In this document: one piece after another, positions 36,496 to 45,194 of the stretch
How the letters are laid out: each line of letters starts with the position of its first letter
Numbering within the stretch: position 1 is the first letter of the stretch
NCBI GenBank assembly: GCA_903828235.1
Contig: CAIKLM010000007.1
Location: 1 to 60,920, forward strand
Length of the DNA: 60,920 nt
DNA from: an uncultured beta proteobacterium
GTDB taxonomy: Bacteria; Pseudomonadota; Gammaproteobacteria; Burkholderiales; Burkholderiaceae_C
Reading direction: 5' to 3'
Notes under the pieces: generated by a model
What the model was told of the DNA's origin: nothing
Database searches by the model: none
Seen by the model: only the letters and a program-made list of their open reading frames with translations
Position numbers and translations under genes: made by a program

Positions 36496-36572
36496 GATGA
36501 TCTCCAGGGCGTCAGGGGTTGAACAAGAGGGAATCCGTGGCGCAGCGCCGGCAGCTTTGGCTAAGCTCGGAA

Positions 36573-36648
36573 TGCTGCGCTGCAACATGGTGCGAAGTAT
36601 AGGGTTCGCACTAGGTCTGGCAAGTACTATTTGTTGCGCCGCAGCAAA
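36573..36648 (-). promoter_or_regulatory. phasin promoter flanked by two dyads
   Basis: Minus-strand TTGCCA (36618-36623) and TATACT (36596-36601) with 16 bases between form a good sigma-70 promoter. Downstream is TGCTGCGCTGCAA (36573-36585) and upstream TTTGTTGCGCCGCAGCAAA (36630-36648), both inverted repeats built from TGCnGC. The PHA-responsive repressor PhaR controls phasin genes and binds TGC-rich dyads, so these are candidate PhaR operators. The upstream dyad is also close to the divergent deacetylase gene promoter. Confidence 0.6.
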
Positions 36649-36663
36649 CTAGGGTCATCTTCC

Positions 36664-36669
36664 TAGAAT
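36664..36669 (+). promoter_or_regulatory. -10 box TAGAAT just before the deacetylase gene
   Basis: TAGAAT ends 8 bases before the GTG start at 36678 with no ribosome site between them, so a leaderless transcript is likely. No good -35 hexamer is apparent. Confidence 0.45.
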
Positions 36670-36677
36670 CCGCCGCC

Positions 36678-37643
36678 GTGCGCGCCTTCCATTCCGACAC
36701 CTTCGTGCTTCCGTTGCCGCCGGGGCACCCGTTCCCGATGACGAAGTACCGGCTGCTTCGCGAGGCCGCGGAGGCCTCGATGCCCGGCATTCGCGTTGGC
36801 GAGGCGCCCCCGGCGAGCGACGGCGAGCTGGCGCTGGCGCACGAGCCGTCTTGGATCGACGCCGTGGTGCACGGCACCACCACCGCGGCGCAGCAGCGCG
36901 AGATCGGCTTTCCCTGGAGCGAGCGCATGGTCGAGCGCGCCCGCCGCTCGGTGGGCGCCAGCATCGCGGCGGCGCGCACCGCGCTGTTCGGCAACGGGCA
37001 GGGCCCGGAGGGCGTGGCGGCCAACCTGGCCGGCGGCACGCACCACGCCTACGCCCACAAGGGGTCGGGGTACTGCGTCTTCAACGACGTGGCCGTGGCC
37101 GCCCGTCTGATGCAGGCCGAGTGGCACAGGGCGCAACGCGCGCTGCTGCGCGTGATCGTCATCGACCTCGATGTGCACCAGGGCAACGGGACGGCGCACA
37201 TCTTCCGCGACGACGACACCGTGTTCACGCTGTCGCTGCATGGCGCCCGGAACTTCCCGTTCCGCAAGGAGCCCAGCGACCTCGACGTGGAGCTTCCCGA
37301 CGGCTGCACGGACGAGCCCTACCTCGCCGCGCTCGACACGGCGCTGGCCGCGGCCTGGGAGCGCACGGCCGACGCGCTGCCGGGCCTGGCCTTCTACCTG
37401 GCCGGGGCCGACCCCCACGAGGGTGACCGCCTGGGCCGCCTGAAGCTCAGCGCCGAGGGCCTGGCCGAGCGCGACCGGCGCGTGCTCGCCGCGCTGCGGG
37501 CGCGCGGCATCCCGGTGGCGCTGTCGATGGCCGGCGGCTACGGCCGCGACCTCCACAACACGGTGGCGGTGCAGCGCCGCACGCTGGAGCTGGCGCTGCA
37601 GTCGTGGCAGCTCTGGCGGGCCGAGCACCGGGCCGTGGCATGA
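36678..37643 (+). CDS. histone deacetylase-family amidohydrolase
   Basis: 321 residues, GTG start. Zinc-dependent arginase/deacetylase fold: GGTHHAYAHKGSGYCVFND (catalytic His pair), VIDLDVHQGNGTAHIF (zinc Asp and His) and YLAGADPHEGDRLGRL (zinc Asp). Bacterial members remove acetyl groups from small amines such as acetylpolyamines, or from proteins or acetoin-related substrates; the substrate here is open. It overlaps the next gene by ATGA and heads a three-gene operon. Divergent from the phasin gene. Confidence 0.93.
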   Translation: MRAFHSDTFVLPLPPGHPFPMTKYRLLREAAEASMPGIRVGEAPPASDGELALAHEPSWIDAVVHGTTTAAQQREIGFPWSERMVERARRSVGASIAAARTALFGNGQGPEGVAANLAGGTHHAYAHKGSGYCVFNDVAVAARLMQAEWHRAQRALLRVIVIDLDVHQGNGTAHIFRDDDTVFTLSLHGARNFPFRKEPSDLDVELPDGCTDEPYLAALDTALAAAWERTADALPGLAFYLAGADPHEGDRLGRLKLSAEGLAERDRRVLAALRARGIPVALSMAGGYGRDLHNTVAVQRRTLELALQSWQLWRAEHRAVA

Positions 37644-38095
37644 GCAGCGTTCGCCCCCAGCCGCAGGGCCGCGAGGCCTTCGCGCACTTCGCTGCCATCG
37701 CCACCCGCTGGATGGACAACGACGTCTACGGCCACCTGAACAACGTCGTCCACTACAGCCTGTTCGACACCGCGGTGAACCGCCTGCTCATCGAGGCCGG
37801 CGCGCTGGACATCCACGCCGGCCCCGTGATCGGCCTCGTGGTGCACACGCAGTGCCATTACTTCGAGAGCCTGGCCTTCCCGCAGATCGTCACCGCCGGC
37901 ATCCGCGTCGAGCAGCTGGGACGCTCGAGCGTGCGCTACGGCCTGGGCCTGTTCGGTGACGACGCGCCGCTGGCCGCCGCGATCGGGCAGTTCACCCACG
38001 TCTACGTCGATCGCACCACGCGCCGCCCCGTGCCCCTGCCCGAGCCGCTGCGCGCCGTGCTCGCACCCCTGGTCCGCCCCCCGCCCATCGCATGA
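37640..38095 (+). CDS. acyl-CoA thioesterase, 4HBT family
   Basis: 151 residues, hot-dog fold. IATRWMDNDVYGHLNNVVHYSLFDTAVN contains the catalytic Asp region of YbgC/4-hydroxybenzoyl-CoA thioesterase-like enzymes. It should hydrolyse an acyl-CoA in the cytoplasm; the acyl group is unknown. The start overlaps the deacetylase stop, and its stop overlaps the nitroreductase start, so the three proteins are coupled. Confidence 0.9.
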   Translation: MSSVRPQPQGREAFAHFAAIATRWMDNDVYGHLNNVVHYSLFDTAVNRLLIEAGALDIHAGPVIGLVVHTQCHYFESLAFPQIVTAGIRVEQLGRSSVRYGLGLFGDDAPLAAAIGQFTHVYVDRTTRRPVPLPEPLRAVLAPLVRPPPIA

Positions 38096-38790
38096 AGCCC
38101 ACGTCCGAATCCATCGACGCCGTCGACCACGCCATCACCAGCCGCCACTCGATCAGGGCCTATCGCTCAGACCCGGTGCCGCGCGAGCTGATCGAGCAGA
38201 TCCTGGCCGTGGCCGCCCGCGCGCCCAGCGGCACCAACACCCAGCCGTGGCAGGTCCACGTGCTCACGGGCGAGGCCAAGGCGGCGCTGTCGCGCGAGAT
38301 CCGCGCCGCCTACGACGACCCCGAGGAGCGCGCGCGCCACACCGAGCCCTACGCCTACTACCCCACGGAGTGGCGCAGCCCCTACATCGACCGCCGCCGG
38401 CAGGTGGGCTGGGCGCTGTACGGGCTGCTGGGCATCGGCAAGACCGACAAGGCGCGCATGCACGAGCAGCACGCGCGCAACTACGATTTCTTCGGCGCCC
38501 CCGTGGGCCTGATGTTCACGATCGACCGCGTGATGCAGCAGGGCTCGTGGCTGGACTACGGCATGTTCCTGCAGAACGTGATGGTGGCCGCGCGCGCGCG
38601 CGGCCTGGACACCTGCCCGCAGGCGGCCTTCACGCAGTTCCACCGCATCATCGCGCGCCACCTGGGCCTGCGCGACGACCAGACGGTGGTCTGCGGCATG
38701 TCGCTGGGCTGGGCCGACCCGTCGGCCATCGAGAACACCCTGGTCACCGAGCGCGAGCCGGTGGCCGGATTCACCCGCTACCTGGGCTGA
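38092..38790 (+). CDS. nitroreductase-family FMN oxidoreductase
   Basis: 232 residues. The start of the domain, SRHSIRAYRSDPVPRELIEQIL, with ARAPSGTNTQPWQVHVL binds FMN; the C-terminal half GLDTCPQAAF and SLGWADP complete it. Uses NAD(P)H to reduce nitro compounds, quinones or related acceptors. Last gene of the deacetylase-thioesterase-nitroreductase operon. Confidence 0.94.
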   Translation: MKPTSESIDAVDHAITSRHSIRAYRSDPVPRELIEQILAVAARAPSGTNTQPWQVHVLTGEAKAALSREIRAAYDDPEERARHTEPYAYYPTEWRSPYIDRRRQVGWALYGLLGIGKTDKARMHEQHARNYDFFGAPVGLMFTIDRVMQQGSWLDYGMFLQNVMVAARARGLDTCPQAAFTQFHRIIARHLGLRDDQTVVCGMSLGWADPSAIENTLVTEREPVAGFTRYLG

Positions 38791-38809
38791 CGCCGAGAGG
38801 ATGCCGCCG

Positions 38810-39796
38810 ATGAGCAAGCCCGCCGTGCTGGTGGCCCGTGCCGTGTTTCCCGAGACGCTGTCTCGGCTGGCCCGGCACTTCGAGGTCGAGGCCAACGAGG
38901 ACGACACCGTCTACACCCCGGCGCAGCTCATCGAGCGGCTGCAGGGCAAGGCCGGCGCCTTCACCACCGGCAGCGAGCGCATCGACGCCGGCGTGCTGGC
39001 CGCCTGCCCGGCCCTGCGCGTGGTGGCCAACATGGCCGTGGGCTTCAACAACTTCGACGTGCCGGCCTGCACGGCGGCCGGTGTGCTGTGCACCAACACG
39101 CCCGACGTGCTGACCGAGACGACGGCCGACTTCGGCTTCGCGCTGATGATGGCCGCGGCGCGCCGCATGGCCGAGAGCGAGCATTTCCTGCGCCGCGGCG
39201 AGTGGACGAAGTGGCGCTACGACATGTTCACCGGCTCCGACGTGCACGGCGCGACGCTGGGCATCCTGGGCATGGGCCGCATCGGCCAGGCCATCGCGCG
39301 GCGCGGCGCGCTGGGCTTCGGCATGCCGGTGATCTACCACAAACGCAGCCGCCTTGCCCCCGAGCTGGAGGCGCCGCTGGGTGCGCGCCACGTCGACAAG
39401 GCCACGCTGCTGCGCGAGGCCGACCACCTGGTGCTGGTGCTGCCGTACTCGCCGGCCGCGCACCACACGATTGGCGCAGCCGAGCTGGCGCTGATGAAAC
39501 CCACGGCCACGCTCACCAACGTGGCGCGCGGCGGCATCGTCGACGACGCGGCGCTGGCCGCGGCGCTGCGCGAGCGCCGCATCGCCGCCGCGGCGCTGGA
39601 CGTCTTCGAGGGCGAGCCCGCCGTGCACCCGGACCTGCTGTCCGTGCCCAACGTCGTGCTCACGCCGCACATCGCCAGCGCCACGGTGGCCACGCGCCGC
39701 GCAATGGCCGAGCTGGCCGCCGACAACCTGATCGCGGCACTCACCGGCGGCACGGTGAAGACGCCGATCAACCCCGAGGTCCTGCAGCGTCGCTGA
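38810..39796 (+). CDS. D-2-hydroxyacid dehydrogenase (glyoxylate/hydroxypyruvate reductase type)
   Basis: 328 residues. Start at 38810 is preferred because GAGAGG lies 9 bases upstream; an in-frame ATG at 38801 touches that site. Motifs are NMAVGFNNFDVPAC, the NAD-binding LGILGMGRIGQAIARRG, NVARGGIVDDAAL with catalytic Arg, DVFEGEPAVHPDL with Glu and LTPHIASAT with His. It probably reduces glyoxylate or hydroxypyruvate. It is 19 bases after the nitroreductase. Confidence 0.95.
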   Translation: MSKPAVLVARAVFPETLSRLARHFEVEANEDDTVYTPAQLIERLQGKAGAFTTGSERIDAGVLAACPALRVVANMAVGFNNFDVPACTAAGVLCTNTPDVLTETTADFGFALMMAAARRMAESEHFLRRGEWTKWRYDMFTGSDVHGATLGILGMGRIGQAIARRGALGFGMPVIYHKRSRLAPELEAPLGARHVDKATLLREADHLVLVLPYSPAAHHTIGAAELALMKPTATLTNVARGGIVDDAALAAALRERRIAAAALDVFEGEPAVHPDLLSVPNVVLTPHIASATVATRRAMAELAADNLIAALTGGTVKTPINPEVLQRR

Positions 39797-39810
39797 GGCC
39801 GCCGGGCTGA

Positions 39811-39816
39811 GACAAT
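39811..39816 (+). promoter_or_regulatory. -10-like GACAAT before rmuC
   Basis: GACAAT ends 7 bases before the rmuC ATG and no ribosome site lies between, suggesting another leaderless start. Only 27 bases separate rmuC from the previous stop codon. Confidence 0.35.
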
Positions 39817-39823
39817 CGGCCCC

Positions 39824-41215
39824 ATGCCCGAACCCCTGATCTGGGCCGCGCTGGCCCTGCTGGCGCTGAACCTGGCCCTGCTGCTGGCGCTGCTGCTGCG
39901 TCGCCCGCCCGACAGCGCCGGCCCGCAGCTCGAGCGGTTGGAGCGCGAGCTGCGCGACGAGCTCGGCCGCACGTCGCGCGCGCAGCGCGACGACCTGCTG
40001 GCGCAGTCCCAGGGCACGCGCGGCGACCTCGCCAGCTTCCAGCAGATGCTGCTGACGGCCAGCGGCGACGCGGTGCGCACGCAGAACGAGCAGATCGACG
40101 GCTTCCGCGTGCAGCTCGCGCAGATGCAGCAGGCGCTGGATGCCGCGCTGCGACGCTTCGCCGACTCGCAGGCCGAGCATCTGCACAAGCTCTCCGAGGC
40201 CAACGAGCGCCGCATCGCCGAGGTGCGCCAGGCGGTGGAGCAGCGCCTGCTGGCGCTGCAGGACGGCAACGAGAAGAAGCTCGACCAGATGCGGGCCACG
40301 GTCGACGAGAAGCTGCACGCCACGCTCGAGCAGCGCCTGGGCGAGAGCTTCAAGCAGGTGGCCGACCGGCTGGAGCAGGTGCACAAGGGCCTGGGCGAGA
40401 TGCAGACGCTGGCGCGCGACGTGGGCTCGCTCAGCCGCGTGCTGGGCAACGTCAAGACGCGCGGCATCTTCGGCGAGACGCAGCTCGCCGGCCTGCTCGA
40501 GCAGGTGTTCACGCCCGAGCAGTACGCGGCCAACGTCGCCACCGTGCCGGGCAGCAGCGAGCGCGTGGAGTTCGCCGTGCGGCTGCCCGGCCGCGGCGCG
40601 GGCGGCGGCGACGAGGCGCCGCTGTGGCTGCCCATCGACGCCAAGTTCCCGCGCGAGGACTACGAGCGGCTGCTCGACGCCCACGAGCGCGCCGACGCCG
40701 CGGCCGCCGAGGCTGCCGCGCGCGCCATCGAGGCGCGGCTGCGCGCCGAGGCCCGCAGCATCCGCGAGAAGTACGTGGCGCCGCCGCACACCACCGACTT
40801 CGGCATCCTGTTCGTGCCCACCGAGGGCCTGTACGCCGAGGCGCTGCGCCGCCCCGGCCTGTTCGAGGCCCTGCAGCGCGAGCACAAGGTGGTGCTCACC
40901 GGGCCCACCACGCTGCTGGCCACGTTGACCAGCCTGCAGATGGGCTTTCGCACGCTGGCGCTGGAGAAGCGCTCCGCCGAGGTCTGGCAGGTGCTGGGCG
41001 CCGTGAAGACCGAGTTCGGCAAGTTCGGCGAGGTGCTGGCCAAGACGAAGAAGAAGCTCGACGAGGCCTCCAGCACCATCGACGCCGCGGCCGTGCGCAC
41101 CCGGGCGATGGAGCGGCGGCTGCGCGGCGTGGAGTCGCTGCCCGAGCCGCGCGTGGCCGAGCTCTTGCCGGGCCTGGACGACGACCCGGCCGCCGAGCCG
41201 CGCCCCGATGCCTGA
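39824..41215 (+). CDS. rmuC: DNA recombination protein RmuC homologue
   Basis: 463 residues. One N-terminal membrane helix (WAALALLALNLALLLALLL), a long coiled coil (about 30-200), then the RmuC domain with GNVKTRGIFGETQLAGLLEQ, LPIDAKFPREDYERL and FVPTEGLYAEAL. RmuC limits DNA inversions at short repeats and belongs to the PD-(D/E)xK nuclease-like superfamily. Its last 8 bases overlap the MFS gene. Confidence 0.96.
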   Translation: MPEPLIWAALALLALNLALLLALLLRRPPDSAGPQLERLERELRDELGRTSRAQRDDLLAQSQGTRGDLASFQQMLLTASGDAVRTQNEQIDGFRVQLAQMQQALDAALRRFADSQAEHLHKLSEANERRIAEVRQAVEQRLLALQDGNEKKLDQMRATVDEKLHATLEQRLGESFKQVADRLEQVHKGLGEMQTLARDVGSLSRVLGNVKTRGIFGETQLAGLLEQVFTPEQYAANVATVPGSSERVEFAVRLPGRGAGGGDEAPLWLPIDAKFPREDYERLLDAHERADAAAAEAAARAIEARLRAEARSIREKYVAPPHTTDFGILFVPTEGLYAEALRRPGLFEALQREHKVVLTGPTTLLATLTSLQMGFRTLALEKRSAEVWQVLGAVKTEFGKFGEVLAKTKKKLDEASSTIDAAAVRTRAMERRLRGVESLPEPRVAELLPGLDDDPAAEPRPDA

Positions 41216-42386
41216 GGCCGCCGCGGGCGTGTCGGCGCGCACGCTGCTGGCGCTTGTGCTGGGCCAGCTGGGCATCCACGCCGCGATGGCCGGGCTGCGG
41301 CTGGCGGCGCCGCTGCAAGCGCTGCGCGAGGGCTACAGCCCCTGGGCCGTGGGCCTGCTGCTGGCGCTGTTCGCCGGCGCTGCGGTGCTCAGCGCGCTGC
41401 GCGTCGGCCGACTGGCCGACCGCCACGGCTACCACCGGCCGATGAAGCTGGCGGTGGCCGTCACGGTGGCCGGCATGCTGTGCGCGCTGGGCTCGGTGTG
41501 GGCGCCCGAGGGCTGGCGCTTCGCGCTGCTGTGCCTGGCTGCGGCCGGCACGGGGATGGGCACCAACACCGGCATGCTCACCATCCAGCGCACGGCCAGC
41601 CATGCCGCCGGCTCGGCCACCGAGCGCGTGCGCATCTTCAGCTGGCTGGGCGTGGCGCCGTCGTTCAGCAACGTGGTGGGGCCGGTGGCGGCGGGTCTGA
41701 TGATCGACATCGGCGGCTTCGCGGCGGCCTACCTGCTGCTGCTGGCGCTGCCCCTGGTGACCCTGGTGTCGGCGCGCCAGGTGCCCCGGCAGGCGCCGTG
41801 GGGCGCGACCGATGCCGAGCCGCACGCCGCCTGGGATCTTCTTCGCCTGCCCGCCTTCCGCCGGCTGCTGTGGGTGAACGGGCTGCTGGCCATGTGCTGG
41901 GACGTGCACACCTTCGCCGTGCCGGTGCTGGGCCACGAGCGCGGCTTCAGCGCCAGCACCATCGGCCTGATCCTGGGGGCGTTCACGCTGTCGGTGACGC
42001 TGGTGCGCCTGGCCATCCCGCTGCTGGCGCACCGCCTTCGCGAGGCCAGCGTGGTGCGTGGCGCCATGCTCGGTTGCGGCGTCGTGTTCGCCCTGTACCC
42101 GCTGGCGCCGTCGCCGGCCTGGATGGGCGTCTGCGCCGTGCTGCTGGGGCTGGCGCTGGGCAGCGTGCAGCCGATGGTGATGTCGCTGCTGCACGACGTG
42201 ACGCCCGGCGCGCGTCACGGCGAAGCGCTGGCCCTGCGCTCGATGGTGATCAACGCCTCCAGCACGGCGCTGCCGCTGCTGTTCGGCGCCAGCGGGGCAC
42301 TGGTGGGAGCGGCGGCGCTGTTCTGGGCCGCGGGCGGCGCGGTGGGCGCCGGCTCGTGGCTGGCGCGGCGGCTGCAGCCGGCCTAG
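41208..42386 (+). CDS. MFS transporter
   Basis: 392 residues with 12 predicted helices. The motif A region between helices 2 and 3 reads GRLADRHGYHRPMKLAV. Substrate not recognisable; sugar or drug exporter-like. It overlaps rmuC at its start. Its TAG shares the palindrome CTAG (42383-42386) with the TAG of the convergent gene. Confidence 0.9.
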   Translation: MPEAAAGVSARTLLALVLGQLGIHAAMAGLRLAAPLQALREGYSPWAVGLLLALFAGAAVLSALRVGRLADRHGYHRPMKLAVAVTVAGMLCALGSVWAPEGWRFALLCLAAAGTGMGTNTGMLTIQRTASHAAGSATERVRIFSWLGVAPSFSNVVGPVAAGLMIDIGGFAAAYLLLLALPLVTLVSARQVPRQAPWGATDAEPHAAWDLLRLPAFRRLLWVNGLLAMCWDVHTFAVPVLGHERGFSASTIGLILGAFTLSVTLVRLAIPLLAHRLREASVVRGAMLGCGVVFALYPLAPSPAWMGVCAVLLGLALGSVQPMVMSLLHDVTPGARHGEALALRSMVINASSTALPLLFGASGALVGAAALFWAAGGAVGAGSWLARRLQPA

Positions 42387-43000
42387 AAGCGGATGCCCGA
42401 CGGGGCCGGCGAGTCGGGCTCGGCCGGTGCGGCGGCCGGCTCGGCGGGCGCGGCCGCGACCGGCGTGGCGCGTTCCACCAGGGGCCGGGGAGGCTGGGGC
42501 TGCCAGTTGCGCGGCAGGCGGCTCTGGCGCGGGTAGCCGGCGGCGTCGAGGTAGTTCGTCCAGTCGGCGTCGCTGAAGCCGCGCAGCGGCTGGCTGCCGA
42601 CCATCAGCGAGGGGATCGAGCGGGCGCCCACGAGGCGCTCGAGCGCGGCGGTGTCTTCCTCGGTGACGATGCGGCGCTCCGAGAAGGGGATGCCCCGCTG
42701 GACCAGCAGGCGGCGCGCCGTGTCGCAGGGCGCGCAGCCCTCGCCGGTATAGAGCGTGACCGGGTGGCGCTGCACGGCCGTGCGAAGCTCGAGCGGCAGC
42801 GCCAGCTCGGGGGCAGGTGCCGCCGCTGCGACCGCGTTGCGGCCCATGGGCGTGATGCGCAACTCGGGCGATGCGGGCGGGCGGTCGGTGTAGGTCACGC
42901 TGCCGTCGGGTGCCACGACCTTGTACTGGGCCTGGGCAAGGCCCGTGCCCAGCAGCAGGACGGCCAGCAGCGGTGCGATACGGCGGACGGATGGCTTCAT
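42383..43000 (-). CDS. secreted DUF4124 plus glutaredoxin-like protein
   Basis: 205 residues. A signal peptide (LAVLLLGTGLAQA) is followed by a short DUF4124-like segment YKVVAPDGSVTYTDRPP, then a glutaredoxin domain with GEGCAPCDTARRLLVQRGIPF (CxxC) and ARSIPSLMVGSQPLRGFSD, and a Pro/Ala/Glu tail. It probably acts as a periplasmic thiol-disulfide protein. The start at 43000 has GGAG 7 bases upstream; an ATG at 43018 is an alternative, with TAGATT 8 bases before it. Confidence 0.85.
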   Translation of the reverse strand: MKPSVRRIAPLLAVLLLGTGLAQAQYKVVAPDGSVTYTDRPPASPELRITPMGRNAVAAAAPAPELALPLELRTAVQRHPVTLYTGEGCAPCDTARRLLVQRGIPFSERRIVTEEDTAALERLVGARSIPSLMVGSQPLRGFSDADWTNYLDAAGYPRQSRLPRNWQPQPPRPLVERATPVAAAPAEPAAAPAEPDSPAPSGIRF

Positions 43001-43134
43001 CGGCGCTCCATTCGGCATGGTTGCGAAATCTACCGCCTCTGCGGCACCCCCGCGGCAATCGCGCGCCGCCCGCCCTGCGCCCGTGACGGACCTCACGCTT
43101 GGCGGCGACCCTGGGCAGTGCCGATCGGCGCCCT

Positions 43135-45165
43135 TCACGCTTCCACCAGGCCCTGGTGACGCAGCATGGCGTCGATGCTGGGATCGCGGCCGCGGAAGGC
43201 GCGGAAGCTCTCGAGGGCCGGCCGGCTGCCGCCGACCTCGAGGATGTCGCGGAGGAAGCGCTGCCCGGTGGCCGGGTCGAACACGCCGGCTTCCTCGAAG
43301 GCGGCATAGGCGTCGGACGACAGCAGCTCGGCCCAGGCGTAGCCGTAGTAGCCGGCTGCGTAGCCGCCGTCGAACAGGTGCCCGAAAGAGTGCGCGAAGC
43401 GTACCCAGTCGGGCGCGCGCACGGGCTGCACCTCGGCGTTGACCTCGGTGGCCACGCGCTGCACGGCCGCGGCCACGGCCGGCTCGCTGTGCAGCCGCAT
43501 GTCGAAGAGGCCGAACTCGCACTGCCGCAGCAGCTGCAGCCCGGTCTGGAAGTGGCGCGCCGCCAGCATGCGCTCGTACAGCGCGCGCGGCAGCGGCTCG
43601 CCGGTGTCGACGTGGGCCGTGAGCTTTTGCAGCACGTCCCACTCCCAGCAGAAGTTCTCCATGAACTGGCTGGGCAATTCCACCGCGTCGTGCTCGACGC
43701 CGCTGATGCCGGCCACCGCCAGTTCGTCGACCTGCGTGAGCATGTGGTGCAGGCCGTGCCCGAACTCGTGGAACAGCGTCAGCACGTCGTCGTGGCTCAG
43801 CAGCGCGGGCTTGCCGCCCACCGGCGGCGCGAAGTTGCACACCAGGTGCGCCACCGGCAACTGCAGCGCGCCCTCGGGCCGCTGCCAGCGGCCGCGGCAG
43901 TCGTTCATCCACGCGCCCTGCTGCTTGCCGGGGCGGGCGTGCAGGTCCAGGTAGAAGCCGGCGATGACCCGGTCGCCGCGCTCCAGCACGTGGTAGCGGG
44001 CGCTGTCGTGCCACACCGGGGCCGCAGCCTCGCGGATGCGCACGTCGAACAGCGTCTCGATCAGGCGGAACAGGCCGTTCAGCACCGTGGGCTCGGTGAA
44101 GTACTGCCGCACCTCCTCGGAGCTGAAGGCGTATCGCGCCTGCTTGAGCTGCTCGCTGGCGTAGGCGCGGTCCCAGGGCTCGAGCTCGTCCAGGCCCAGC
44201 GCGGCGCTGGCGAAGGCGCGCAGCTCGGCGAGCTCGCGCTCGGCGAAAGGGCGCGCGCGCCGCGCCAGGTCGCGCACGAAGCCCAGCACCTCGGCCGGCG
44301 AGCGCGCCATCTTGGTGACGAGCGCGGCATCGGCGTAGGTGGGGTAGCCCAGCAGGGCCGCCTCCTCGTGGCGAAGCTCCAGCAGTTCGTGCATCAGCGC
44401 GGTGTTGTCGTGCTTGGGGTCGCCGAATTCGCTGGCACGCGTCATGTAGGCGCGGTAGAGCGTCTGGCGCAGCGGGCGGTGGCGGCCGTGCATCATCACC
44501 GGCAGGTAGCAGGGCAGCTTCAGCGTCAGGCGGCAGCCGTCGACGCCGGCGGCAGCAGCCGCCTCGCGCGCGGCCTGCCGCACGTCGGCGGGCACGCCGT
44601 CGAGCTGCGACTCGGGCACGTCGAGGTGCCAGGCGTCGGTGGCGTCGAGCACGTGTTCGCCGAATCGTTGCGAGAGCTCGCCCGCGCGGTCCTGGATCGC
44701 GGCATGGCGCTCGCGTGCCGCGCCCTGCAGTTCGGCGCCGCCCAGCACGAAGGCGCGGAGTGCGTCGTCCAGGGCCTTGCGCCGCGCGGGGCTGAGCTGC
44801 CCGCCCTGCGCGGCCTTGACGGCCTTGTACTTTGCGAACAGGCGCGGGTCCGCGCCCAGGCGCGTGCTGAACTCGATGACGCGCGGCAGGTTGGCGGTGT
44901 GCGCCGCCCGCAGCTCTGGCGTGTCGACCACGCTCTGCAGGTGCGAGACGTGGCCCCAGGCCACGTTCAGCCGCTCGACGGCCACGTCGAGCACGGCGGC
45001 CAGGGCGTCCCAGTCGGCGGGCAGCTCGGGGCTGACGGCCCGCTCCAGCGCCGCCTCGGCATCGGCCAGCAGGCGGTCGAGCGCGGGCGTCACGTGCTCG
45101 GGGCGCATGGCGGCGAAGTCGGGCGCGCCGTCGTGGGCGAGCAGCGGGTTGGTCGTGTGGTCCAT
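43135..45165 (-). CDS. prlC: oligopeptidase A, M3 zinc metallopeptidase
   Basis: 676 residues, normal for the family. Zinc site LFHEFGHGLHHML with the third ligand in ISGVEHDAVELPSQFMENF, and the C-terminal GGYAAGYYGYAWAELLSSD substrate loop. It degrades short peptides and signal peptides in the cytoplasm. It lies 29 bases after folD on the same strand. Confidence 0.97.
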   Translation of the reverse strand: MDHTTNPLLAHDGAPDFAAMRPEHVTPALDRLLADAEAALERAVSPELPADWDALAAVLDVAVERLNVAWGHVSHLQSVVDTPELRAAHTANLPRVIEFSTRLGADPRLFAKYKAVKAAQGGQLSPARRKALDDALRAFVLGGAELQGAARERHAAIQDRAGELSQRFGEHVLDATDAWHLDVPESQLDGVPADVRQAAREAAAAAGVDGCRLTLKLPCYLPVMMHGRHRPLRQTLYRAYMTRASEFGDPKHDNTALMHELLELRHEEAALLGYPTYADAALVTKMARSPAEVLGFVRDLARRARPFAERELAELRAFASAALGLDELEPWDRAYASEQLKQARYAFSSEEVRQYFTEPTVLNGLFRLIETLFDVRIREAAAPVWHDSARYHVLERGDRVIAGFYLDLHARPGKQQGAWMNDCRGRWQRPEGALQLPVAHLVCNFAPPVGGKPALLSHDDVLTLFHEFGHGLHHMLTQVDELAVAGISGVEHDAVELPSQFMENFCWEWDVLQKLTAHVDTGEPLPRALYERMLAARHFQTGLQLLRQCEFGLFDMRLHSEPAVAAAVQRVATEVNAEVQPVRAPDWVRFAHSFGHLFDGGYAAGYYGYAWAELLSSDAYAAFEEAGVFDPATGQRFLRDILEVGGSRPALESFRAFRGRDPSIDAMLRHQGLVEA

Positions 45166-45194
45166 GGTCGCTTGTCGATTCGGGGTCGCGATGG

